A program made the position numbers and the translations under genes. 64,000 bases of DNA, from positions 320,636 to 384,635 of the forward strand of contig NZ_BSEN01000015.1 of assembly GCF_027921845.1 (NCBI RefSeq). Direction: 5' to 3'. The notes beneath the pieces are model-generated. The model saw only the letters and a list, made by a program, of their open reading frames with translations, ran no database searches and was not told the origin of the DNA. This document shows, piece by piece, positions 38,526 to 45,920 of this stretch (positions are counted from its first letter, which is position 1; every line of letters begins with the position of its first letter). This DNA comes from Leifsonia poae (lineage in GTDB: Bacteria > Actinomycetota > Actinomycetes > Actinomycetales > Microbacteriaceae).

Positions 38526-38598
38526 GGCCCCATCGTTTAGCGGCCTAGGACGTCGCCCTCTCACGGCGGTAACGCGGGTTCAAATCCCGCTGGGGTCA
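38526..38598 (+). tRNA. tRNA-Glu (CTC anticodon)
   Basis: The 73-base sequence folds as a cloverleaf: acceptor GGCCCCA pairs with TGGGGTC, the D-arm is GTTTAGCGGCCTAGGAC, the anticodon arm CCGTCTCACGG-like region reads CGCCCTCTCACGGCG with CTC at the anticodon, and the T-arm is GCGGGTTCAAATCCCGC. The discriminator is A and CCA is not encoded. It has its own promoter and terminator and decodes GAG, the main Glu codon in this GC-rich genome. Confidence 0.97.
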
Positions 38599-38602
38599 CA
38601 TC

Positions 38603-38642
38603 AGCCCGCTTCCCTGTATTCACAAGGGAAGCGGGCTTTTTT
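38603..38642 (+). terminator. Rho-independent terminator of tRNA-Glu
   Basis: AGCCCGCTTCCCT (38603-38615) and AGGGAAGCGGGCT (38625-38637) form a 13-base stem with a nine-base loop followed by six T residues. This is the only classical hairpin-plus-T-run terminator I found in the window. Confidence 0.95.
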
Positions 38643-38661
38643 CTTGGATTTTCGGTCGCGG

Positions 38662-38958
38662 TCACGCCGAGAGCAATGGCCGGATGCGCTCGAGTTGTTC
38701 GCGGTGCAGCGACCGCGCGATGTCGAGGTCGTAGCGGCTCTGGAGGTTCATCCAGAAACGCTCGGACGTTCCGAGTGCGCGAGCGAGCCGCAGCGCGGTG
38801 TCGGGGGAGATCGCCCGCTTGCCGTGCACGATCTCATTGATTCGCCGAGGCGGCACCGAGATCGCATGAGCCAGCCGGTACTGGGAGATCCCCAGGGGAA
38901 CGAGGAACTCCTCGAGGAGGATCTCCCCGGGGTGGATCGGTGCGTGGACGGTGCTCAT
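38662..38958 (-). CDS. higA: HigA-family antitoxin (XRE type)
   Basis: This is a 98-residue DNA-binding antitoxin: HPGEILLEEFLVPLGISQYR at the start, an XRE helix-turn-helix (YRLAHAISVPPRRINEIVHG), then KRAISPDTALRLARALGTSE and RFWMNLQSRYDLD, all typical of HigA/VapI. GAGGAGG precedes its ATG, inside the end of the toxin remnant. The partner toxin gene upstream is broken, so this is now an orphan repressor. The intact frame and the palindrome upstream of the toxin start suggest it still represses its own promoter. Confidence 0.92.
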   Translation of the reverse strand: MSTVHAPIHPGEILLEEFLVPLGISQYRLAHAISVPPRRINEIVHGKRAISPDTALRLARALGTSERFWMNLQSRYDLDIARSLHREQLERIRPLLSA

Positions 38959-38968
38959 GGTTCCTCCT

Positions 38969-39137
38969 CTAGTGGTAGTCGGTGATTTCGACGTCGGCAG
39001 CACCCGTCGGCGTCCATCGGAAACAGATTCATGAGTAGTTTGCGATGTGCGAGCCTCTGAAGTTCTCGACCGAATGCCTTGACGTGCGATCGCTCCCACA
39101 CGAGCTCGGTTTGTCTATCGGCGAACGACCTGATCAC
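38969..39137 (-). pseudogene. higB: higB toxin remnant with internal deletion
   Basis: The reading frame from the GTG at 39137 gives MIRSFADRQTELVWERSHVK and continues to RKLLMN, the first third of a RelE/HigB toxin. It then shifts frame. In another frame the genuine C-terminus appears immediately: ICFRWTPTGAADVEITDYH and a TAG at 38971-38969. About 36 codons, including the basic catalytic centre normally between RKL and NDQWR, are missing at a junction near CTCATGAATCTG. The product cannot be an active ribonuclease. A full HigB is about 93 residues; this remnant keeps about 55 codons. Confidence 0.88.
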
Positions 39138-39144
39138 GATCGAG

Positions 39145-39164
39145 AGCGTAACGCGGCACGTTAC
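39145..39164 (-). promoter_or_regulatory. higBA promoter and operator palindrome
   Basis: GTAACG-CGGCA-CGTTAC at 39148-39164 is an inverted repeat suited to a HigA dimer. A reverse-strand -10 box TACGCT (39150-39145) overlaps it and ends 8 bases before the toxin GTG, so the message is leaderless and the operator covers the promoter. Confidence 0.65.
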
Positions 39165-39287
39165 TAGTCATCGAGGATAGCGCATCACATGCGCGAAGCC
39201 TCGCGACGAGGTCAGCGCGTTCACTCGGCCGGGTACGCGGATCCACAGCTCCGGAAGTCTTGGGCGACGCGCCGAGCAGATCGCTGC

Positions 39288-39330
39288 AACTCCGGAAGGT
39301 CGGGCGGATCCGCCCGAAAGTTCCGAAGTT
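39288..39330 (-). terminator. Composite palindrome downstream of the KTSC gene
   Basis: A perfect 18-base palindrome (39300-39317, TCGGGCGGATCCGCCCGA) is flanked by outer arms AACTCCGGAA (39288-39297) and TTCCGAAGTT (39321-39330), complementary at nine of ten positions. It begins about 20 bases after the KTSC stop and is the only structure in the 212-base gap before higB, apart from the higBA promoter. Termination is the simplest reading; a protein-binding site is possible. Confidence 0.5.
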
Positions 39331-39349
39331 ATGCGCCCGAGATCCGGCG

Positions 39350-39568
39350 TCATGCGCCCGAGACCTTCTCCGTCGGGTACGCGTCGCGGATCACGGTCGT
39401 GAAGTACTGGCCGGCGCTGTCCGCCTCCCAGAGGCCGGTCCAGACCCGTTCGGGCACGATCCAGTAGCGGTACACGTCGCCGCTCACGAACTCGAGCTCC
39501 AGAATGCGCCGCTCGTGGTCGTAGCCGGCGGACGCCAGCACCGAACTCTTCACGGGTCGCCGTCTCAC
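39350..39568 (-). CDS. KTSC-domain protein
   Basis: This is a small protein of about 72 residues. The KTSC domain, named for a Lys tRNA synthetase C-terminal extension, is recognisable by VKSSVLASAGYDHERRILEL, EFVSGDVYRYWIVPERVW and GQYFTTVIRDAYPTEKV. Its function is unproven; RNA binding is suspected in synthetase fusions. The GTG at 39568 follows a TACCCT -10 box (39581-39576) by 8 bases, so I take it as a leaderless start rather than the more distant TTG at 39628. It is divergent from the DUF5655 gene. Confidence 0.75.
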   Translation of the reverse strand: MRRRPVKSSVLASAGYDHERRILELEFVSGDVYRYWIVPERVWTGLWEADSAGQYFTTVIRDAYPTEKVSGA

Positions 39569-39642
39569 GTCGGTCAGGGTAGACCGGCGGCGCCGCCCGG
39601 GCCAGGGTGGGACGCGAGACGAACGCAACCGAGGGGGAAGCG

Positions 39643-39999
39643 ATGGTGCAGGCGACCTGGGACGAGTTCACGGCCGGGTTCGACGAGCGCGACCTCGCGC
39701 TGATCGGAGCCTTCCGCGCGGCGGCCACCGCTCTTCCGGATGTCACGGAGCACGTGCATCGCACGGAGGTGCAGTACAAGGTCGTCCGCGTCTTCACCTC
39801 GGCGTATGTCAAGAGCCACTGGCTCGAGGTCGCCGTCGACCTGCTGCGCGAAGTGGAGCACCCGCTGCTGAAGCAGGCGTTCCCGACGACGAAGCGGGTC
39901 ATCACGCACCGGTTCACACTGGCGAGCCCCGATCAGGTGAGCGAGATCGCGGAGCTGATGCGAGAGGCCCGCGACACCGTCGGACCGGGCACTCGCTGA
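39643..39999 (+). CDS. DUF5655 domain protein
   Basis: The 118-residue soluble protein matches the DUF5655 pattern: a helical N-terminus (DERDLALIGAFRAAATALPD), then EVQYKVVRVFTSAYVKSHWL and THRFTLASPDQVSEIAELMR. Proteins of this family are frequent in actinobacteria and lack a known reaction; related domains bind DNA-modification enzymes or are small stand-alone proteins, as here. The ATG at 39643 has GAGGGGGAAG four bases upstream. The TerC riboswitch promoter begins 14 bases after its stop. Confidence 0.72.
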   Translation: MVQATWDEFTAGFDERDLALIGAFRAAATALPDVTEHVHRTEVQYKVVRVFTSAYVKSHWLEVAVDLLREVEHPLLKQAFPTTKRVITHRFTLASPDQVSEIAELMREARDTVGPGTR

Positions 40000-40013
40000 G
40001 CCACCGGCTCCTG

Positions 40014-40019
40014 TAGACT
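40014..40019 (+). promoter_or_regulatory. -10 box of the riboswitch-terC transcript
   Basis: TAGACT at 40014-40019 would start transcription near 40026, exactly at the 5' edge of the yybP-ykoY aptamer. No convincing -35 box was identified. Confidence 0.6.
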
Positions 40020-40026
40020 TTTGCGA

Positions 40027-40147
40027 GCGAAGGGGAGTATCCCGGACGGCCCACGGCGGGTCGGCGCTGTGGACGTCATCACGGATCCGTTGTTCGGATC
40101 CCGGGCACAGCGGCACCCGACTGTATGGGTGCGGGAGAGACTTTCGG
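40027..40147 (+). ncRNA. yybP-ykoY (manganese) riboswitch
   Basis: The leader carries the conserved elements of the yybP-ykoY aptamer in order: GCGAAGGGGAGTAT (40027-40040), the CGTCA internal loop (40074-40078), a hairpin with arms GCACCC (40113-40118) and GGGTGC (40127-40132), and the closing GGGAGAGACTTTCG (40133-40146). These riboswitches bind Mn2+ and commonly precede TerC/Alx and P-type ATPase genes. The 3' strand CTTTCG (40141-40146) can instead pair with CGAAAG (40167-40172), which contains the putative ribosome site, so folding of the aptamer with Mn2+ would free translation of terC. Confidence 0.87.
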
Positions 40148-40174
40148 CCCTGTTTTCGGCGCCCTTCGAAAGGT

Positions 40175-41266
40175 ATGCATCCCGTGGAGCTTGCTCTTCC
40201 CGCCTGGTTCGAGATCACCTCGTTCGTGGTCCTCCTGCTCATCCTGGCCTTCGACCTCTTGATCGTGTTCAAGCGGCCGCACATCCCGAGCCCGAAGGAG
40301 TCGACGCTCTGGGTGTCGTTCTACGTGGCGCTCGCGCTGATCTTCGCGTTGCTGATGTTCCTCATCGGCGACGCCGAGCACGCCGGGCAGTTCCTCGCGG
40401 GCTGGCTCACCGAATACAGCCTCAGCATCGACAACCTCTTCGTATTCGTGCTGATCATGTCGCGCTTCGCCGTGCCCAGGAAGTACCAGCAGGAAGTGCT
40501 GATGGTGGGCATCATCATCGCCCTCGTGCTGCGCGGCATCTTCATCGTGCTGGGCGCCTCGCTCATCGCGAGCTTCAGCTGGATCTTCTACATCTTCGGC
40601 GCGTTCCTGCTCTACACCGCCATCCACCAGGCGTTCAGCAAGCACGAGGAGAACGAAGACGAGGAGAACGGTTTTGTGCGCTTCATGCGCAAGCGCCTCA
40701 AGGTCTCCAACCAGTACGAGGGCTTCAAGCTGCGCACACTCGTGGACGGCAAGCGGATGTTCACGCCTTTGATCATCGTCTTCCTCGCGCTCGGCACCAC
40801 CGATCTGCTGTTCGCGCTCGACTCGATCCCCGCGATCTTCGGCATCACGCAGAGCCCGTTCATCGTGTTCGCCGCGAACGTGTTCGCCCTGATGGGGCTG
40901 CGACAGCTCTACTTCCTGCTCGGTCACCTGCTCGACAAGCTCGAGTACCTCAAGTACGGCATCGCCTTCATCCTCTTCTTCATCGGCGTCAAGCTGGTCT
41001 TCCACGCCATGCACGAGAACGAGGTTCCGTTCATCAACGGCGGCGAGCACATCGAGTGGGCGCCCGATATCAACACCTGGACCTCGCTCGCGGTGATCAT
41101 CCTGTCGATGGCGGTCGCTACGATTGCAAGTCTGGTGAAGCTCAAGATGAGCGGATCCAGCATCGCCGAGGCCATCCACGGCGACGACCCGGATGACGTG
41201 GATGCGGTCGACAAGCCCGCGCCGGCGTCCGGCACCCCGAACACACAGGAGGACCCCGGCAGATGA
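40175..41266 (+). CDS. TerC-family membrane protein (probable Mn2+ exporter)
   Basis: The 363-residue protein has about nine TM helices and the TerC acidic metal-binding helices: WLTEYSLSIDNLFVFVLIM and LGTTDLLFALDSIPAIFGIT, where the Asp residues form the ion pathway. A cytoplasmic insert lies at about residues 155-190. TerC/Alx/MeeY proteins export manganese, some in support of secreted Mn enzymes. The upstream manganese riboswitch supports that role here. The ATG at 40175 is only one base after AAAGG; the in-frame GTG at 40184 has better spacing and may be the real start. The stop overlaps the PP2C start by four bases (ATGA). Confidence 0.9.
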   Translation: MHPVELALPAWFEITSFVVLLLILAFDLLIVFKRPHIPSPKESTLWVSFYVALALIFALLMFLIGDAEHAGQFLAGWLTEYSLSIDNLFVFVLIMSRFAVPRKYQQEVLMVGIIIALVLRGIFIVLGASLIASFSWIFYIFGAFLLYTAIHQAFSKHEENEDEENGFVRFMRKRLKVSNQYEGFKLRTLVDGKRMFTPLIIVFLALGTTDLLFALDSIPAIFGITQSPFIVFAANVFALMGLRQLYFLLGHLLDKLEYLKYGIAFILFFIGVKLVFHAMHENEVPFINGGEHIEWAPDINTWTSLAVIILSMAVATIASLVKLKMSGSSIAEAIHGDDPDDVDAVDKPAPASGTPNTQEDPGR

Positions 41267-42075
41267 CGTCCGTCGACGTGAGCGTACGCACCGATGTTGG
41301 CGCCGTGCGTCAGGTCAACGAAGACAGTCTGCTCGCGGCCGATCCGGTCTTCGTCGTCGCCGACGGCATGGGCGGCCACGCGCGCGGCGACGCGGCGAGC
41401 CGCACGGCCGTCGAGACCCTCGCCGGAGCGTTCGGGGCCGGTGCGCGTCCGACGCCCGACGAGGTGATCGCGGCGATCGACGAGGCGAATGCGGCCGTGC
41501 GGGCGCTCTCGGGCGCCGACGAGTCCGGCGTCGCCGTCGCCGGGACGACCCTGACCGGTGTCCTCCGGGTGCGCGAGCCGGGCGCCGACGCCGACAGCTG
41601 GATGGTGGTGAACGTCGGCGACTCGCGGGTCTATCAGTGGGACGGCCGCGTCCTCGATCAGCTGACCGTCGACCACTCGGCGGTTCAAGAGCTGCTGGAC
41701 GCGGGACTGATCACCGTGTCCGAGGCCGCGGTCCACCCCGAGCGCAACGTGATCACGCGCGCGCTCGGCGCCGAGGATCTGGTCGACACCGACACGCTGA
41801 TCCTGCCGATCGCCGGCCACCAGACCTTCCTGATCTGCTCCGACGGCCTCACGAAAGAACTGAGCGACGACCAGATCGCGCGGATCCTCGCGGAGGTGCG
41901 CGGAGCGCACGCCGCGGATGCGCTAGTGGATGCGGCGGTCGAGGCCGGGGGGCGCGACAACGTCACCGTCGTCGTGATTGAATCGTTGACCGGGGGCGCA
42001 GAGACCGCCTCCGCCGACACCCGCGACAGGGACGAGGGGTCCGGTCCCGCGGAAGAGACCCGGCCGAGAGGGTAG
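41263..42075 (+). CDS. PP2C-family Ser/Thr protein phosphatase
   Basis: The 270-residue metal-dependent phosphatase has the PP2C motifs RTDVGAVRQVNEDSLLA, VFVVADGMGGHARGDAASR, MVVNVGDSRVYQWDG and FLICSDGLTKELSDDQI, with RDNVTVVVIE at the end; the Asp residues bind Mn2+/Mg2+. It lacks the TM segment and extracellular part of PstP, so it is cytoplasmic. It is the counter-enzyme to the kinase two genes on. Its start overlaps terC, so a Mn-dependent phosphatase is translated from a Mn-controlled message. The last 25 residues are an acidic tail. Confidence 0.93.
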   Translation: MTSVDVSVRTDVGAVRQVNEDSLLAADPVFVVADGMGGHARGDAASRTAVETLAGAFGAGARPTPDEVIAAIDEANAAVRALSGADESGVAVAGTTLTGVLRVREPGADADSWMVVNVGDSRVYQWDGRVLDQLTVDHSAVQELLDAGLITVSEAAVHPERNVITRALGAEDLVDTDTLILPIAGHQTFLICSDGLTKELSDDQIARILAEVRGAHAADALVDAAVEAGGRDNVTVVVIESLTGGAETASADTRDRDEGSGPAEETRPRG

Positions 42076-42086
42076 GTTCGCACCAC

Positions 42087-43358
42087 GTGTTCGAGGTTCA
42101 GCAGACGGCATCCGGGGAGTGGGTCGTCGTCGTGGTGGGGCGCCGAGCCCTCCTCGTCGAACTCGGCGGCGATACGGCGCGCGTCGCGTCGTACCGTCGC
42201 GCGCTCAGCGCCGGCTTCGCGGAGACGCTCGAGGCTCTGGCCGCCGACGGATTCGCCCGCACCCCCGCGTTCGCGCTGGCGGATGTGGCCGCACGGCATG
42301 CCGTCATCGCCGTTCGGGGCACCGCGAGCGTGACGGTCGCGGTCAACGGCTCTGATCGCGTGATCGACGCCTCCGGTGTCTCGACCTGGCTCGAGCAGCA
42401 GGTCGACGGCGCGAGCACGGTCCGGCTGAGCATCCCGCCGGCGGATGCCGCCCTGGCTCCGCTGCCGCTGGTCGAGGGCGTCGTCTGGGCCGCCGCTGTC
42501 ACGTGGTCGCCGACGACGGAGACGCCGCTCGCCGCCTCTGAGCCGGATGCCCCGCGACGGGCGCCCGTCACGGCCCCCGTCGCGATCGACGACGTCGCCG
42601 TCGTTGCCGATGCCCCCGTGGTGCCGGATGCGCCGGATGCGCCGGAGATCTCCGCCGCGGAGCCGCAAGCTCCGGAAGCACCGGAAGTGCCGGCCGCAGC
42701 GCCTGACGCGTCGCGCCCGGTCGACGAGACCCGGGTTCCGGAGGCTACCATCTCCGCCCCCGCAGAGGCGACCGGCTACGACCACCTGTTCGGCGCCACG
42801 ATGATGCGCAGCGTCGAGGACGCCGCAGTGCGGCCGATCGAGGAGGAGCAGGCGTCCGCGCTCATCGACATCCCCGGCTTCGTCTCGGAGTCCTTCCCGG
42901 TTCCCGCCGCCGCACTCGACGGCGACCACGACGGGATGACCGTGCTCAGCGGCAGCCTCAGCGGATTCGACGACCGCGAGCGGCCGGTCGAGACGCCCGC
43001 CGCCCCTGTCGTCGGACCGCGCTTCTTCGTCGACGTGTTCGACGGGCGGCGCGAGTACCTGGAGCCGCCGATCGTGGTCGGCCGGGCGCCCGTGGTCTCG
43101 TCGTCGTCGCGTGGTGTCTCGCCGCGGGCAGTGACCGTGACCAGCGCGGAACAGGACATCTCGCGCAGCCACGCGTCCATCGCGGTCGAGGGCGACACGG
43201 TGGTCGTCACCGACCTGCACTCGCGCAACGGCACCATGGTCGTGCTCCCCGGCAAGTCCGCGCAGAAGCTGCGCCAGGGCGAGCCGACCGCGGTGATCGC
43301 CGGAACCCTCATCGACCTCGGCAGCGGAGTGACGCTGACCGTGGGGGAGGACGCATGA
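42087..43358 (+). CDS. FHA-domain protein with long Pro/Ala/Glu-rich linker
   Basis: The 423-residue cytoplasmic protein has an N-terminal domain (about residues 1-125, VVVVGRRALLVELGGDTARV) that I do not recognise. A low-complexity Ala/Pro/Glu linker spans about 140-235. The C-terminal FHA domain (about residues 310-423) has the phosphothreonine-binding pattern VVGRAP, DISRSHASIAVEGDTVVVTD and LHSRNGTMV; the Arg, Ser and Asn-Gly are in place. It probably binds the phosphorylated kinase or its substrates. A TAGGTT box (42073-42078) lies before the GTG. The stop overlaps the kinase start (ATGA). Confidence 0.85.
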   Translation: MFEVQQTASGEWVVVVVGRRALLVELGGDTARVASYRRALSAGFAETLEALAADGFARTPAFALADVAARHAVIAVRGTASVTVAVNGSDRVIDASGVSTWLEQQVDGASTVRLSIPPADAALAPLPLVEGVVWAAAVTWSPTTETPLAASEPDAPRRAPVTAPVAIDDVAVVADAPVVPDAPDAPEISAAEPQAPEAPEVPAAAPDASRPVDETRVPEATISAPAEATGYDHLFGATMMRSVEDAAVRPIEEEQASALIDIPGFVSESFPVPAAALDGDHDGMTVLSGSLSGFDDRERPVETPAAPVVGPRFFVDVFDGRREYLEPPIVVGRAPVVSSSSRGVSPRAVTVTSAEQDISRSHASIAVEGDTVVVTDLHSRNGTMVVLPGKSAQKLRQGEPTAVIAGTLIDLGSGVTLTVGEDA

Positions 43359-45058
43359 GGCGTCTCGCCTCCCAGCCGCCGGTCCTGCCCGGCCTCAACT
43401 ACATCCGGCTGCTCGGCTCCGGTGGGTTCTCCGACGTCTTCCTCTACGAACAGGAGCTGCCGAAACGCAGCGTGGCGGTGAAGGTGCTGCTCACCGACAA
43501 TGTCGACGCTGCCGCGCGCGAGCGGTTCGTGACCGAAGCGAACGTGATGGCGCAGCTGTCCGCGCATCCGTACATCGTCACGATCTACCACGCGGGCATC
43601 TCCGCGGACGACCGGCCCTACTTCGTGATGGAGTACTGCTCGGGCCCGTCGCTCGCCGAGCGGTTCAAGCGCGAGCGATTCAGCGTCGAGGACGCCCTGC
43701 GCACCGGCGTTCGTCTGTCGAGTGCGGTCGCGACGGCGCACAGCGCGGGCATCCTGCACCGTGACATCAAGCCGGCCAACGTGCTGACCACCGACTTCGA
43801 CTGGCCGGCGCTCACGGACTTCGGCATCGCGTCGACGCTCGAGGAACTGCCCGTGCACACGGCCTCGCTCAGCGACCTGCGCGGCGGCGTGGCCGACACG
43901 GGTACCAGCGGCAGCCGCTCGATCGGGCTCAGCGTCCCGTGGTCGCCGGCGGAGATGTTCGAAGAGGACCCGCAGCCGGATGTCCGCAGCGACGTCTTCT
44001 CGCTCGCGGCGACCATCCACACGCTCCTGGCCGGACGTTCCCCGTTCGAGGTGCCGGGCCGGTCCAACGGCACGCTGGATCTGATCGGCCGCATCGAGCG
44101 CGGGATGATCACGCCGATCGACCGTGACGACGTGCCCCGATCGCTCGTCTCCGTGCTCAGCAAGGGCATGGCGACGCGCCGTGAGGACAGGTTCGCCACG
44201 GCCGTCGACTTCGCCCGGGCGCTGCAGCGGGTCGAACTCGAGCTCGGTCTCGCGCCGACCAGCATCGATGTGCCGAACCTGCGGGTCGTCGGGCCGCGTC
44301 CGACCGCGTCGGGCGAGGACGAGACCCGCGTGCGCTCGGTGGCGACGATCGACGCGCAGGGGGTACTGCCTCCGGCTGCGCGTCATGCCGTGCCGGAGCC
44401 CCGCGCGACCGCGGCGGACACGTCGAGCCCGGAGCGGCCGATCGCCGCCTCGGAAGAGCCCACCCGGGTGCGCGGCGCGATCCCCGCCGTCGATCCGGAT
44501 GGCGTGCCGGTGGCCGTCGAGAGCACCGTGCTGCGACCGCGCACCGCCCGGCCCTCGACGGAGACCGCCGCCGCGCCCCCGGCCGGTTCGGCGCCGGCTC
44601 CGGACGCCGACGGCAGCACCGACGGCAGCGAGCCCGAGGCGCGGCCTCGCCGTCGCTGGCTCGTCCCCGCAATCACCGGCGCGGCCGTGCTCGTCGTCGC
44701 CGGCGGTATCCTGGCCGCCGTGCTCGTACCGGCGATGACGCCGTCGACCTCTCCGACGACGCAGCCGGGCGACCAGCGGGACGGCACCGTCGCCGTGACC
44801 GTGGTGCCGCCTCCCGTGCTCGTGTCGGCGACCAGGAACGCCGCAGGCAATGCGGCGACGATCGTCTGGAAGACCGCGGAGCCGCACGACGGCGATCAAT
44901 ACCAGTGGGTGCGCGAGGGCACCACCGACGCTCCCACCGTCACCGCGAAGCCGTCGGCGAGGGTCACCGGTCTGACGAAGGGCTCCCCGGCCTGCATCGA
45001 TGTCGTCACCATCCGTGCGGGGCGCACGTCCCAGCCGCTGAAAGCGTGCACACGGTGA
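43355..45058 (+). CDS. Membrane Ser/Thr protein kinase with Fn3-like extracellular domain
   Basis: The 567-residue Hanks-type kinase has the P-loop LLGSGGFSDVFLYEQ, Lys in VAVKVL, HRDIKPANVL catalytic loop, DFGIAS and an activation segment with several Ser/Thr (PVHTASLSDLRGGVADTGTS). After an Ala/Pro linker (about 310-425) comes one TM helix (LVPAITGAAVLVVAGGILAA) and an extracellular domain of about 90 residues with a fibronectin-III-like pattern (TIVWKTAEPHDGDQYQWV, ARVTGLTKGSPACIDVVT). PASTA repeats, normal in PknB, are absent. It should signal between the wall side and the FHA proteins. Confidence 0.92.
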   Translation: MRRLASQPPVLPGLNYIRLLGSGGFSDVFLYEQELPKRSVAVKVLLTDNVDAAARERFVTEANVMAQLSAHPYIVTIYHAGISADDRPYFVMEYCSGPSLAERFKRERFSVEDALRTGVRLSSAVATAHSAGILHRDIKPANVLTTDFDWPALTDFGIASTLEELPVHTASLSDLRGGVADTGTSGSRSIGLSVPWSPAEMFEEDPQPDVRSDVFSLAATIHTLLAGRSPFEVPGRSNGTLDLIGRIERGMITPIDRDDVPRSLVSVLSKGMATRREDRFATAVDFARALQRVELELGLAPTSIDVPNLRVVGPRPTASGEDETRVRSVATIDAQGVLPPAARHAVPEPRATAADTSSPERPIAASEEPTRVRGAIPAVDPDGVPVAVESTVLRPRTARPSTETAAAPPAGSAPAPDADGSTDGSEPEARPRRRWLVPAITGAAVLVVAGGILAAVLVPAMTPSTSPTTQPGDQRDGTVAVTVVPPPVLVSATRNAAGNAATIVWKTAEPHDGDQYQWVREGTTDAPTVTAKPSARVTGLTKGSPACIDVVTIRAGRTSQPLKACTR

Positions 45059-45804
45059 AGCCGCTGACGATCGACTACTGCGGCGAGCTCTACACCGTCG
45101 ACGGGCCCGGCGAGTTCGGCATCGGGCGGGAGTCCGACCTCTCCATCGACGACAACCCCTACCTCCATCGTCGGTTCCTCACCGTCACGAGCGACTTCGG
45201 GATGTGGTGGCTGAGCAATGTCGGCACGCTCCTCACCGCGACGGTGAGCGACTCGACCGGCACCGTGCAGGCCTGGCTCGCCCCGGGCGCGAAGCTGCCG
45301 ATCGTCTTCCAGACCATGCACGTGATGTTCAGCGCCGGCGCCACCACGTACGACTTCACCATCTCCAGCGAAGACGACTACTTCAACACGGCGATCACCG
45401 TGAACGAGTCCGGCGGTTCCACGACCGTGCTGCCCGTCACCCTCACCACGAGTCAGCGGCAGCTGATCGTCGCGCTCTCCGAGGGGGTGCTCACGCAGAC
45501 GGTTCCTGGCCGTGGCACCATCCCGACCTCGGCGGAGGCAGCCGCACGGCTCGGCTGGAGCATGACGACGTTCAACCGCAAGCTCGACAACGTCTGCGAC
45601 AAGCTCGACAAGCTCGGTGTCGCCGGCCTTCGCGGCGGTAAAGGCAAGCTGGCGACGAACCGCCGGGCCCGCCTCGTCGAGTACGCGGTGACCACTCACC
45701 TGGTCGGTCTCGACGACCTCCCGCTGCTCGAGCAGGGCAGCGAACGTCCGGACAGCCAACCTCCCGACAGCCAACGCCCCGACGGCGAGGCTGCCGGCAC
45801 GTAG
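45055..45804 (+). CDS. FHA-like domain protein with C-terminal helix-turn-helix-like region
   Basis: The 249-residue protein has an N-terminal FHA-like half (residues 1-115: VDGPGEFGIGRESDLSIDDN, HRRFLTVTSDFGMWWLSNVG) lacking some of the usual Ser-His positions, and a C-terminal segment that looks DNA-binding (TSAEAAARLGWSMTTFNRKL, DNVCDKLDKLGVAGLRGGKG). The last 30 residues are a Ser/Pro/Asp-rich tail. The GTG at 45055 overlaps the kinase stop by four bases; another GTG at 45046 is possible. It may carry a phospho-dependent signal from the kinase to DNA, which is inference from domain order. Confidence 0.72.
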   Translation: MKPLTIDYCGELYTVDGPGEFGIGRESDLSIDDNPYLHRRFLTVTSDFGMWWLSNVGTLLTATVSDSTGTVQAWLAPGAKLPIVFQTMHVMFSAGATTYDFTISSEDDYFNTAITVNESGGSTTVLPVTLTTSQRQLIVALSEGVLTQTVPGRGTIPTSAEAAARLGWSMTTFNRKLDNVCDKLDKLGVAGLRGGKGKLATNRRARLVEYAVTTHLVGLDDLPLLEQGSERPDSQPPDSQRPDGEAAGT

Positions 45805-45920
45805 AGGCCGCCAGCACGTAGAGGCATGGGGAGCCCTCCCCATTCGGCCCGCGATGGGGTGCGTGTTAGCGTGGACGCCGACGGATTGACAGCTGCTTAC
45901 AACCGGGGGGATTCAGCACA

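Noticed and set aside
39607-39642. GTG at 39607 as start of the DUF5655 gene
   Set aside because: The ATG at 39643 has a strong GAGGGGGAAG site; the extra twelve residues lack similarity to the family.
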